A DNA stretch of 64,000 nucleotides from Lachnospiraceae bacterium (GTDB taxonomy: Bacteria; Bacillota; Clostridia; Lachnospirales; Lachnospiraceae): NCBI GenBank assembly GCA_024698705.1, contig JAILQX010000027.1, positions 32,760 through 96,759 of the forward strand, read 5' to 3'. Below are positions 17,833 to 26,349 of this stretch, piece after piece. Position 1 is the stretch's first letter. Each line of letters begins with the position of its first letter. Made by a program: the position numbers and the translations under genes. The notes under the pieces were generated by a model. It was not told the origin of the DNA and ran no database searches. It saw only the letters and a list, made by a program, of their open reading frames with translations.

Positions 17833-18792
17833 ATGAGCGCAAAGACAAAAGAGCAAAAGTATAAAGCGCCCAAACAGCATGTTAACTGGAAGGTATATCT
17901 TAAGAGATACTGGCAGCTGTACGCATTGCTGTTCCTTCCGATGGCATATCTTCTTTTGTTCAGATATGTACCGATGAGATACGTTATCATCGCATTTAAG
18001 AAATACAGTATCGTACAGAAAATAGGGGAGATGCCCTGGGCCAAGAACCATGGCATGCAGTATTTTATCCAGGCTTTCCACAACAAGGATTTTATAAATG
18101 CATTAAGAAATACGGTCATGTTGAATCTCCTCGATCTTGTTGTAGGTTTTCCTATACCGATCATATTTGCATTGATCCTTAACGAATTACCGTTCAAGAG
18201 ATTTAAAAAGACTGTACAGACGATCGCATATATGCCCCATTTCCTTTCATGGGTCATCATCTACGGATTGGCTATACAGCTGTTCACTCCCACAAACGGA
18301 CTTGTGAACATGTTCATAGAAAAACTCGGAGGAGAGGCGGTACCTTTCCTGAATGAACCGACACATTGGGTGGCAACATATATCTTCCTCGGAGTATGGC
18401 AGAGTTTCGGCTGGAACTCGATCGTATATCTGGCAGCAATAGCAGGTATCTCGCCTGAACTGTATGAAGCGGCCAGTGTTGACGGTGCAGGAAGATTTTC
18501 AAAGATATGGCATATTACATTGCCGGGTATCCGCGGAACCATAGTTACATTGCTTGTCATGGCTCTCGGTAACATCATCGGTTCGGGATTCGACAGACCG
18601 TTTGCTCTTGCAAACAACCTGGTAATGAAGTACGGCGAGGTTATCTCGACCTTCGTATACAAAAACGGTATCAAAGGTTTACAGTTCTCACTCACGACAG
18701 CAGTCGGACTCTTCCAGTCCGTTGTCGGAGTATTCTTCTTACTGTTTGCGAACTGGCTTGCCCGCAAGCTCGGCGAGCGAGGAATATGGTAG
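17833..18792 (+). CDS. lplB: ABC transporter permease, LplB type (aldouronate uptake)
   Basis: 319 residues from the ATG at 17833, 6 nt after GGAGGTG. Six or so helices, starting with YALLFLPMAYLLLFRYVP. The cytoplasmic EAA loop reads EAASVDGAGRFSKIWHITLPGI, the contact with the ATPase. The protein matches LplB-type permeases of the CUT1 class, which pair with YtcP and an LplA lipoprotein. In Paenibacillus an operon of this type with aguA imports aldouronates released from methylglucuronoxylan. No ATPase gene is present; these systems commonly share an MsmX-like ATPase coded elsewhere. Confidence 0.9.
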   Translation: MSAKTKEQKYKAPKQHVNWKVYLKRYWQLYALLFLPMAYLLLFRYVPMRYVIIAFKKYSIVQKIGEMPWAKNHGMQYFIQAFHNKDFINALRNTVMLNLLDLVVGFPIPIIFALILNELPFKRFKKTVQTIAYMPHFLSWVIIYGLAIQLFTPTNGLVNMFIEKLGGEAVPFLNEPTHWVATYIFLGVWQSFGWNSIVYLAAIAGISPELYEAASVDGAGRFSKIWHITLPGIRGTIVTLLVMALGNIIGSGFDRPFALANNLVMKYGEVISTFVYKNGIKGLQFSLTTAVGLFQSVVGVFFLLFANWLARKLGERGIW

Positions 18793-18804
18793 GAGGTGTG
18801 CGGC

Positions 18805-19734
18805 ATGAGTGAGACAAAAAGAATAAATAAAAGAAAAAACAAACAAGCCGATGAGGTTACAAGGATAATCAAATCAAAGTCGACAAGAAGAGGCGATATG
18901 GTCTTCGTTATCATCTGTGTGTTTATCAGTGCGATATGCCTCATACCGATGATAAACCTGCTGGCCAGATCACTTTCGGAAACAGATTTCCTTGTAAAGC
19001 ATGAGGTTTACCTCTGGCCCAAGGGCTGGAACATTGAAGCTTATTCGACAGTGCTCAGTGACCCTAAGTACTTAAAGTCATTCGGATGGACGGCATTGCT
19101 CACACTTATATGTACGTTGCTTTCGCTGACGATGACGATGCTTTGTGCTTACCCGCTTATATATGAAAAACTCAAGGGAAGAGGCATCTTCAACATAATC
19201 ATTACGATCACGATGTTCTTCAATGCGGGAACGATACCCAACTACCTGTTGATGAAGGATTTAAACCTTCTGGATAATCCGCTTGTATTGATCGTTCCGA
19301 GTTGTCTGAGCATATACAACATGATCATCATGAGAAGCTTCTTCTACGGCATACCGGATTCGCTAAGGGAATCCGCCGAGATTGACGGAGCGAGCTTCTT
19401 CAGGATACTGATAAGCATCTACATGCCGCTTTCAAAGCCTGTTATGGCTACGTTGGCTCTGTTCTATGCGGTAGGAAGATGGAACGGTTATTCGGATGCA
19501 TTGATGTACATGAAAGATAAGAGATTCTATCCCTTGCAGCTTTTGCTTTACAACATCCTCAACAATATCAACAGCGTTGAGGTTGCAACACAGGAAGGTT
19601 TCTCGACACCGGGTCTTGCAGACTCACTGAAGGCTGCGATCGTTATGTTCTCGACGATACCGATCCTCTGCATATATCCTTTCCTGCAGAAATACTTTAT
19701 CCACGGCGTAACACTCGGCGCCGTAAAGGAATAG
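18805..19734 (+). CDS. ytcP: ABC transporter permease, YtcP type (aldouronate uptake)
   Basis: 309 residues. The ATG at 18805 is chosen over a GTG at 18796 because AGGAGG at 18791-18796 fits it. A basic N-terminus, then about six helices (VFVIICVFISAICLIPMINLL, FNIIITITMFFNAGTIPNYLL). The EAA loop is ESAEIDGASFFRILISIYMPL. It is the second permease of the CUT1 pair and lies 12 nt after lplB. The C-terminal FIHGVTLGAVKE is typical of YtcP proteins. Confidence 0.9.
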   Translation: MSETKRINKRKNKQADEVTRIIKSKSTRRGDMVFVIICVFISAICLIPMINLLARSLSETDFLVKHEVYLWPKGWNIEAYSTVLSDPKYLKSFGWTALLTLICTLLSLTMTMLCAYPLIYEKLKGRGIFNIIITITMFFNAGTIPNYLLMKDLNLLDNPLVLIVPSCLSIYNMIIMRSFFYGIPDSLRESAEIDGASFFRILISIYMPLSKPVMATLALFYAVGRWNGYSDALMYMKDKRFYPLQLLLYNILNNINSVEVATQEGFSTPGLADSLKAAIVMFSTIPILCIYPFLQKYFIHGVTLGAVKE

Positions 19735-19802
19735 TTTTAGTTACGGAATAACCGGCCGGGCCGTTTATTCATAGATCATTAATCCAAAATGGGAGGTATA
19801 AA

Positions 19803-21521
19803 ATGAAGAAGAAAGTTTTAGCACTCGTTCTTGCATGCACAATGGTTTTTTCCATGGCAGCATGTGGCAAAGAGACTCCTGCTCCTGAAGGTGAAACAAA
19901 GCCTGAAGAAGTTGTGACTGACAACACCGACACGGAAGCAGACACAGAAGTAGAAGCTGAACCTGAAGTTGTTTCGGAATTGACAGATGGAAAATTCGCA
20001 GAGACAAGACACATCACGGTAGAAGTTTACGATCGTGGTAATGACGGCGGTTCAGACCCTACAAACAACATGTACACAGAGTATATCAAAAAGGGTATGC
20101 TTGAAGATCACAACGTAGAAGTTGAGTTCGTAGCAGTTCCCCGTTGGACAGAGACAGAAGAGATCAACAACCTGCTTGCAGCAGGAACAGCTCCCGACAT
20201 CTGTTTGACATATTCTTATCCTACGATCCAGACATACGCTAACATGGGCGGCGTTCTTGATCTTAACCAGTATCTTGAGCAGTACAGATCAGAACTTAAC
20301 AACCTGTATGACTGGCTCGGTGACACAAACATCTACTGGAACCAGGATGATGAGACAAAGACTATCTGGGCAATCGAAGGTAAGAGAGCTAACTCAAGAC
20401 GTATCCTTACATTCGTTCGTCAGGACTGGCTTGATCAGTTAAATCTCAAAGAGCCCACAAACAAGAAGGAATTCTATGATACAATCTGTGCATTCAGAGA
20501 TAACGCAGATACTCTTCTTGGCGGAGACGCAAAGAAGATGGTTCCTTTCTCAGTATCATATGACGTAGGTTGGAGAGCAGCTCTCCTTATCGAGTCAAAT
20601 ATCGATCCCAAGATCACTGACAAAGAGTATTACTGCAATGGTTTTGATGACAGAAAACTCACACAGAACGGAACAAAGGAAGCAATCCGTACACTTAATG
20701 CTTGGTACAACGAAGGCCTTCTTTGGAAAGATTTCGCACTTTATTCATCAGGCGATTCAAACGAAGATGATATGATGAAGGCTGGTTATGTTGGAGCATT
20801 CCAGCACAACTGGGATTATCCTTTCAGAAACGGTGAAGATTCGATCCAGGCTAACCTTGCAAGACTTGTAGGAGAAGATGCCAAGTTCGTAGCAGTTGAC
20901 TGCTTCGAGAACTCAGACGGAGTTACACTTAAGTATGTTGACTCTACAGCAGGCGACAGAAAGATCTTCTTCCCCAGCACAAATGACGAACCCCTTGCAT
21001 CTATGCTTTACTTAGACTGGATCTCAGCTCCCGAGCATGTTCAGTATCTCCAGATCGGTGACGAAGGCGTTACACATAACGTACTTTCTGACGGCGCTAT
21101 CGAAACAGTAGCAGCTGAAGGCGATGCTATCATGAACTCAGGTAACAATATCGACCTTACGATCACATGTAACGGTCTCCGTCTCATGGATGAGAACCTT
21201 ACAGTTCTTTCAGCAGCTCATGGTTATGCAAACTGCGATCCCGCTGATGTACAGAAGGCTATCGCATATGCAGAAGCAAACATGAAGCACTCAATCAATG
21301 TTAAGACAGGCGAGATCAAAGCTGAAGACGGTATGGGCGAAGCTCTTTCAGCAAAGAGAGATATCGTATACGATACAGCAGTTGTAGCAGCTCCTGCAGA
21401 TTTTGATAAGGTTTGGGACGATGCTATCGCTGATTACCTTGCAAGCGGCGGACAGGCTATCATAGATGAACGTACTTCTGCATGGGAGAAAGTTTACGGC
21501 GATTCAACAAGCGTTAAATAA
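19803..21521 (+). CDS. lplA: Solute-binding lipoprotein, LplA type (aldouronate uptake)
   Basis: 572 residues. The signal peptide ends in the lipobox SMAAC with lipidated C21, followed by an acidic Glu/Thr-rich linker (to ~65). The ligand domain carries features of large extracellular solute-binding proteins (LLAAGTAPDICLTYSYPTIQTYANMGGVLDLNQ, FVRQDWLDQLNL). Size fits the LplA family, larger than usual sugar-binding proteins, as expected for oligosaccharides. GGGAGG is 7 nt before the ATG. Codon use is strongly biased toward preferred codons (many GCA, AAG, CTT), suggesting high expression. A hairpin after the gene may lower read-through into uxuA. Confidence 0.9.
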   Translation: MKKKVLALVLACTMVFSMAACGKETPAPEGETKPEEVVTDNTDTEADTEVEAEPEVVSELTDGKFAETRHITVEVYDRGNDGGSDPTNNMYTEYIKKGMLEDHNVEVEFVAVPRWTETEEINNLLAAGTAPDICLTYSYPTIQTYANMGGVLDLNQYLEQYRSELNNLYDWLGDTNIYWNQDDETKTIWAIEGKRANSRRILTFVRQDWLDQLNLKEPTNKKEFYDTICAFRDNADTLLGGDAKKMVPFSVSYDVGWRAALLIESNIDPKITDKEYYCNGFDDRKLTQNGTKEAIRTLNAWYNEGLLWKDFALYSSGDSNEDDMMKAGYVGAFQHNWDYPFRNGEDSIQANLARLVGEDAKFVAVDCFENSDGVTLKYVDSTAGDRKIFFPSTNDEPLASMLYLDWISAPEHVQYLQIGDEGVTHNVLSDGAIETVAAEGDAIMNSGNNIDLTITCNGLRLMDENLTVLSAAHGYANCDPADVQKAIAYAEANMKHSINVKTGEIKAEDGMGEALSAKRDIVYDTAVVAAPADFDKVWDDAIADYLASGGQAIIDERTSAWEKVYGDSTSVK

Positions 21522-21550
21522 TATTATATGAGTTTGAAGTAACTTTAATG

Positions 21551-21582
21551 GAGCGCTCCATCGTTGGGTGGGGCGCTCTTAT
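21551..21582 (+). terminator. Hairpin after the binding-protein gene (partial terminator or processing site)
   Basis: GAGCGCTCCATC can pair with the downstream GGGTGGGGCGCTC, with a short T-rich run after it. The left arm also lies in a perfect 14-bp palindrome ATGGAGCGCTCCAT (21549-21562). Such intercistronic hairpins often let the binding-protein gene be expressed above the genes after it. Confidence 0.6.
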
Positions 21583-21609
21583 TAAAGAAAAGCAGGTACG
21601 ATATCCGGT

Positions 21610-21695
21610 CTACCGCCGAGGTGGTAGTTCATAAGCCGACTTCTCTTCGAAAGGGCGGTAAAAGGATTGACTTTTCGAAGGAAAGCCGACATAGT
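21610..21695 (+). promoter_or_regulatory. Structured leader upstream of uxuA
   Basis: In the 209-bp gap before uxuA, CTACCGCC pairs with GGTGGTAG (21610-21627) and CTTCGAAA pairs with TTTCGAAG (21645-21680, long loop). AAGCCGAC occurs twice (21633-21640 and 21683-21690). A candidate promoter TTGACT (21667-21672), 17-nt spacer, CATAGT (21690-21695) lies in the same stretch. No known riboswitch class is recognised. Confidence 0.4.
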
Positions 21696-21730
21696 AAGGA
21701 ATGAGATAAGAGATAAACAGGAGAAACGAC

Positions 21731-22801
21731 ATGGAAATGACATTGAGATGGTTTGGTAAAGATTTTGACACTGTTTCGCTCAGACAGATAAGGCAGATCC
21801 CCGGTGTGACCGGAGTCATAACCACCTTATACGACACCACACCCGGAGAGGTTTGGAGCAGGGAAAGGATACATGCACTCAGGGAAGAGGTTGAAGCACA
21901 AGGGCTTCATATCTCCGGCATCGAATCCGTAAACGTCCATGATTCGATCAAGATCGGAACTCCTGACAGAGAACAATATATCGATAATTACATAGAAACG
22001 CTGAAAAATCTCGGAGAAGAGGACATACATCTTGTGTGCTACAACTTCATGCCGGTATTTGACTGGACAAGGACGGAACTCGCAAGAGTCAGACCCGATG
22101 GTTCGACGGTACTTGCTTATACGCAGGCAGCCATTGATGCTCTTAATCCGGAGACCATGTTCGCATCCATCAACAAGGATGCCAACGGAGCCATACTTCC
22201 GGGCTGGGAGCCTGAGCGTATGGCTGTCATCAAGGAACTTTTCGAGATGTATAAAGATGTGGATGAGGAGAAACTATTCGAGAATCTGAAGTATTTCCTC
22301 GAAGGGATCATGCCCGTATGCAACAGATATGATATAAAGATGGCTATACATCCGGACGATCCCGCATGGTCGGTATTTGGATTACCCAGGATAATAATCA
22401 ATCTTGAAAATATAAAACGCATGATGAATATGGTCGATGATCCGCACAACGGAGTCACATTCTGTGCCGGCTCGTACGGGACCAACAGGAAGAACGATCT
22501 ACCGGGAATGATAAGAGCCCTTAAGGGTAGGATACATTTTGCACATGTAAGGAACCTCAAGTTCAATTCAGATGATGATTTTGAGGAAGCAGCTCATCTT
22601 TCGAGCGACGGTAGTTTTGATATGTATGAGATCATGAAGGCTCTTTATGACATAAAGTTTGACGGTCCCATAAGACCGGATCACGGACGTATGATCTGGG
22701 GGGAAATTGCCATGCCGGGATACGGATTATATGACAGGGCATTGGGGGCGACATATCTGAACGGATTGTGGGAAGCCATAGATAAATCTGAGAGAAAATA
22801 A
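21731..22801 (+). CDS. uxuA: Mannonate dehydratase
   Basis: 356 residues, the usual length. It converts D-mannonate to 2-keto-3-deoxygluconate. MTLRWFGKDFDTVSL and QIPGVTGVITTLYD at the N-terminus, CYNFMPVFDWTRT, MAIHPDDPAWSVFGLPRI, FCAGSYG and FAHVRNLK are UxuA family blocks that include metal-binding His and Cys. CAGGAGA lies 8 nt before the ATG. It opens the catabolic part of the operon, 6 nt or so ahead of uxuB. Confidence 0.95.
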   Translation: MEMTLRWFGKDFDTVSLRQIRQIPGVTGVITTLYDTTPGEVWSRERIHALREEVEAQGLHISGIESVNVHDSIKIGTPDREQYIDNYIETLKNLGEEDIHLVCYNFMPVFDWTRTELARVRPDGSTVLAYTQAAIDALNPETMFASINKDANGAILPGWEPERMAVIKELFEMYKDVDEEKLFENLKYFLEGIMPVCNRYDIKMAIHPDDPAWSVFGLPRIIINLENIKRMMNMVDDPHNGVTFCAGSYGTNRKNDLPGMIRALKGRIHFAHVRNLKFNSDDDFEEAAHLSSDGSFDMYEIMKALYDIKFDGPIRPDHGRMIWGEIAMPGYGLYDRALGATYLNGLWEAIDKSERK

Positions 22802-22819
22802 AGCCGGTTGAGGTGTATT

Positions 22820-24337
22820 ATGCGATTAACGGATAAAGGTCTTGAAACTAAAGGGGAGTGGGAAGCAAAGGGATACGAACTTCCGCGATATGACAGAGTA
22901 GAAGTAAAGAAAAGAACCATGCTTGAACCGACATGGATACATTTTGGGGCAGGCAATATATTCAGGGCATTTCAGGCCAATGTATGTCAGAAACTTTTAA
23001 ATGAAGGCATCATAGATAAGGGCCTGATCGTTGCGGAAGGGTATGATTATGAGATAGTTGAAAAATACAACAGACCGCACGATGACCTCAGCATACTTGT
23101 AACACTCAAGGCAGACGGAACGGTCGAAAAGACAGTTGTGGGTTCGATAGTCGAATCCTGCATCCTTGATGAGGACAACGAAAAGGAAATAGGTAGGCTC
23201 AGAGAGATATTCAGGGCGCCGTCCCTTCAGATCGTAAGCTTCACGATAACAGAAAAGGGCTACAAGACGGCAGCGTATATGAGTAAAGTCACGAGGCTTT
23301 TATATGAGCGTTTTCTTGCGGGTGCACTTCCGGTAGCCATGGTGAGCATGGATAACTGTTCACACAACGGTGACAAGCTTAAGGAAGCGGTACTTGACCT
23401 TGCGAAGAAATGGGAAGATGAGGGAAACTGTGAAAAAGGATTTAAGGAATATGTCACGGATCCGTCCAAGGTATCATTTCCTTTAAGTATGATAGATAAG
23501 ATAACACCCAGACCCGATTCGGTCATAGAAAAGATGCTTCTTGAAGACGGTATTGAAGATCTCGAGCAGATCGTTACGACTAAGAACACCTATGTTGCGC
23601 CTTTTGTAAATGCCGAGGAGACAGAATATCTTGTCATAGAGGATATCTTCCCGGCAGGAAGGGACAGGCTTGAAAAAGGCGGTATCATATTTACAGACAG
23701 GGAAACGGTCGACAAGACCGAAAAGATGAAGGTCTGCACCTGTTTGAATCCGCTCCATACGGCACTTGCAGTATTCGGATGCCTGCTTGGATATACATCC
23801 ATCCATGAGGAAATGGATGATGAAACATTGAATAAACTGGTCCATAAACTGGGGCTCAAAGAAGGAATGCCCGTGGTCGTGGATCCGAAGGTGCTCTCTC
23901 CTCAGGACTTTATAGATGCGGTATTGCATAAACGTCTTCCGAATCCGTTTATGCCCGACACTCCGCAGCGTATAGCCTGTGATACATCACAGAAGCTCCC
24001 GATCCGTTTCGGTGAGACCATAAAAGCCTACAGGAAACGTGATGACTTGAGTACCGACAGCCTGGTGCTCGTACCGCTCGTACTGGCCGGCTGGTGCAGA
24101 TATCTCACGGGTATCGATGATAACGGCAATTCATTTGAATTAAGCCCTGATCCGCTCCTTGGAGAACTTAAGGGTATGGATGTAAAGGATATACTTAAGA
24201 GAGAGGATATATTTGCAGTGAATCTCTATGAAGACGGTCTTGCGGATAAGATCCTCGGCATGTATGAAGAAATGTGCGAAGGCCCTCATGCTGTAAGAAA
24301 GGTTTTGGAAAAATATGTGGACACAGTGCTGGATTGA
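22820..24337 (+). CDS. uxuB: Fructuronate reductase (mannitol dehydrogenase family)
   Basis: 505 residues from the ATG at 22820 (GAGGTG 4 nt before; a TTG at 22808 is less likely). It should reduce D-fructuronate to D-mannonate with NADH. Features of the long-chain polyol dehydrogenases: HFGAGNIFRAFQA (nucleotide-binding turn), VSMDNCSHNGDKL, SFPLSMIDKITPRP, LNPLHTALAVFGCLLG and the family lysine region. UxaB (tagaturonate reductase) is a relative, but the uxuA and uxaC neighbours without an altronate dehydratase favour UxuB. Its 3' end overlaps the GH67 gene by 23 nt. Confidence 0.9.
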   Translation: MRLTDKGLETKGEWEAKGYELPRYDRVEVKKRTMLEPTWIHFGAGNIFRAFQANVCQKLLNEGIIDKGLIVAEGYDYEIVEKYNRPHDDLSILVTLKADGTVEKTVVGSIVESCILDEDNEKEIGRLREIFRAPSLQIVSFTITEKGYKTAAYMSKVTRLLYERFLAGALPVAMVSMDNCSHNGDKLKEAVLDLAKKWEDEGNCEKGFKEYVTDPSKVSFPLSMIDKITPRPDSVIEKMLLEDGIEDLEQIVTTKNTYVAPFVNAEETEYLVIEDIFPAGRDRLEKGGIIFTDRETVDKTEKMKVCTCLNPLHTALAVFGCLLGYTSIHEEMDDETLNKLVHKLGLKEGMPVVVDPKVLSPQDFIDAVLHKRLPNPFMPDTPQRIACDTSQKLPIRFGETIKAYRKRDDLSTDSLVLVPLVLAGWCRYLTGIDDNGNSFELSPDPLLGELKGMDVKDILKREDIFAVNLYEDGLADKILGMYEEMCEGPHAVRKVLEKYVDTVLD

Positions 24338-26336
24338 TTACAGTAATCTACCGAAAAATAGTCAGGCTTATGCCGGCTATTTTTCTGCTTTGTATGTGGA
24401 TGGATTTAAGAAGGATGAAGTGATCTCGACCGCATACGGAGAACTTAAGAAGGCGGCCGAAGGCTTGTACGGATGCACTCCGGAGGTTGAACTTGAGGTG
24501 CCCGAAAGTGGTATCGCATTCATCAGATCCGAGGATGAAAGTCTGGGTAAGGAAGGCTACAGGATCCATGTTAAGGATAACGTGGCTTTCATAGAAGCTG
24601 CTACGAGTGCGGCTGTGATCTACGCAACTTTCCGTTTGCTGGCTCTCATAAGAACATCTGCCCTGACGCCCGATACCGACATTACGGAGGTGCCTGACAA
24701 TCCGATCAGGATGCTGGATCACTGGGACAATATGGACGGCTCGATCGAGAGAGGGTATTCGGGAAATTCATTTTTCTTCGAAGACAATGATTTGGTCATC
24801 AATGAAAGAACAACCGATTATGCGAGACTTATCGCATCTGTCGGGATCAATGCCGTTGCGATCAACAATGTCAATGTAAAGGATGCGGCCACAGATCTGG
24901 TCAATGACAGATTTATAGCCAAAGTTAGTAGGCTCACGGAAATATTTGCCTGCTACGGCATAAAGATGTTTCTGAGCCTCAATTATGCCATGCCGATAGA
25001 ATATGAGCCTGCAAGTGCCGATCCGCTCGATCCCGCGGTAAGGGAATGGTGGAAGCACAAGATGGATGAGATATACAGGGCTGTTCCCGGACTGGGCGGT
25101 TTTCTGGTAAAGGCGGACAGCGAAGGAAGACCGGGACCTTTTACATACGGAAGGAATCAGGCAGACGGAGCCAATATGCTCGCGGAAGCTATAAAGCCTC
25201 ACGGCGGCATCATCATATGGAGATGCTTTGTGTATAACTGTCAGCAGGACTGGAGAGATTTAAAGACCGACAGGGCAAGAGCGGGTTATGATTATTTCAG
25301 TTCGCTGGACGGTGAATTTGCGGATAACGTGATATTACAGATCAAAAACGGGCCGATGGATTTTCAGCCGAGAGAACCCGTATCACCGTTGTTCGGAGGA
25401 TTAAGAAAGACCAATCAGATACTTGAAGTGCAGATCGCACAGGAGTATACGGGTCATCAGATCGATCTGTGTTACCTTATACCGTGGTTTAAGCAGATAC
25501 TCGCATTTGAAACATATATGAACAACGATCCCGAAAGTGATACAACGGTGGCGGGTATAATCGGCGGACGCGCGAGAAAAGGCTCTACGGGAGGCATGGT
25601 CGCCGTTACCAACACCGGAAATGATGAAAACTGGACCGGCAATGATCTCGCCGCAGCCAATCTGTACGGCTTCGGCCGTCTCGCATGGGATACGTCACTG
25701 GCGGCGGAAGACATAGCGCGCGAGTGGACAAGCCTTACATATGCCGGAGATGCGGAAAAGCAGACCGCAGACGGAGAGAGGGCAGGCGATCTCATCCTAA
25801 GGCTTCTTATGGGTTCATGGCCGACCTACGAAAAATATACGGCTCCCCTCGGGATAGGCTGGATGGTCAAGGTTCACGATCATTACGGACCGAGTGTTGA
25901 GGGCTACGAATACGACAGATGGGGAACATACATAAGAGCGGACTGGGAAGGCCTCGGAGTGGAGAGAGGACCTGAAGGTACGGGCTTTGCGCTTCAGTAC
26001 AACGGTCCCAATAAGGAGATGTTCAGCGACATAGAAAAGACCCCCGATGAACTCATCCTCTTCTTCCACAAGACAAAATACACGCATGTGCTTCATTCGG
26101 GAAAGACCGTTATCCAGCATATTTACGATACTCATTTCGAAGGATATGACGAGGTACTTAAGATGCAGAAGGACTGGCAGAAACTAAAGGGTCTGATCGA
26201 TGAGAGATCATTTGCAAATGTAAGTGAAAGATTTGAGAGGCAGGCAGCAAATGCAAGGGAATGGTGCGATATCGTGAACAGCTATTTCCACAGAAGATGC
26301 GGAATTGACGACGAAAAAGGCAGAACTATCTATTAA
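24315..26336 (+). CDS. aguA: GH67 alpha-glucuronidase
   Basis: 673 residues, normal for GH67. It removes 4-O-methylglucuronic acid or glucuronic acid from the non-reducing end of xylo-oligosaccharides. KADSEGRPGP gives the general acid E270; NGPMDFQPREP gives D349 and AQEYTGHQ gives E377, the general-base pair. Spacings of 79 and 28 residues match E285/D364/E392 of the Geobacillus enzyme. There is no signal peptide, so it acts inside on imported aldouronates, fitting the transporter. The start overlaps uxuB by 23 nt (coupling). PxxP-rich loops and the C-terminal helical domain are complete. Confidence 0.95.
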   Translation: MWTQCWIDYSNLPKNSQAYAGYFSALYVDGFKKDEVISTAYGELKKAAEGLYGCTPEVELEVPESGIAFIRSEDESLGKEGYRIHVKDNVAFIEAATSAAVIYATFRLLALIRTSALTPDTDITEVPDNPIRMLDHWDNMDGSIERGYSGNSFFFEDNDLVINERTTDYARLIASVGINAVAINNVNVKDAATDLVNDRFIAKVSRLTEIFACYGIKMFLSLNYAMPIEYEPASADPLDPAVREWWKHKMDEIYRAVPGLGGFLVKADSEGRPGPFTYGRNQADGANMLAEAIKPHGGIIIWRCFVYNCQQDWRDLKTDRARAGYDYFSSLDGEFADNVILQIKNGPMDFQPREPVSPLFGGLRKTNQILEVQIAQEYTGHQIDLCYLIPWFKQILAFETYMNNDPESDTTVAGIIGGRARKGSTGGMVAVTNTGNDENWTGNDLAAANLYGFGRLAWDTSLAAEDIAREWTSLTYAGDAEKQTADGERAGDLILRLLMGSWPTYEKYTAPLGIGWMVKVHDHYGPSVEGYEYDRWGTYIRADWEGLGVERGPEGTGFALQYNGPNKEMFSDIEKTPDELILFFHKTKYTHVLHSGKTVIQHIYDTHFEGYDEVLKMQKDWQKLKGLIDERSFANVSERFERQAANAREWCDIVNSYFHRRCGIDDEKGRTIY

Positions 26337-26349
26337 GGAAGGACATAAG

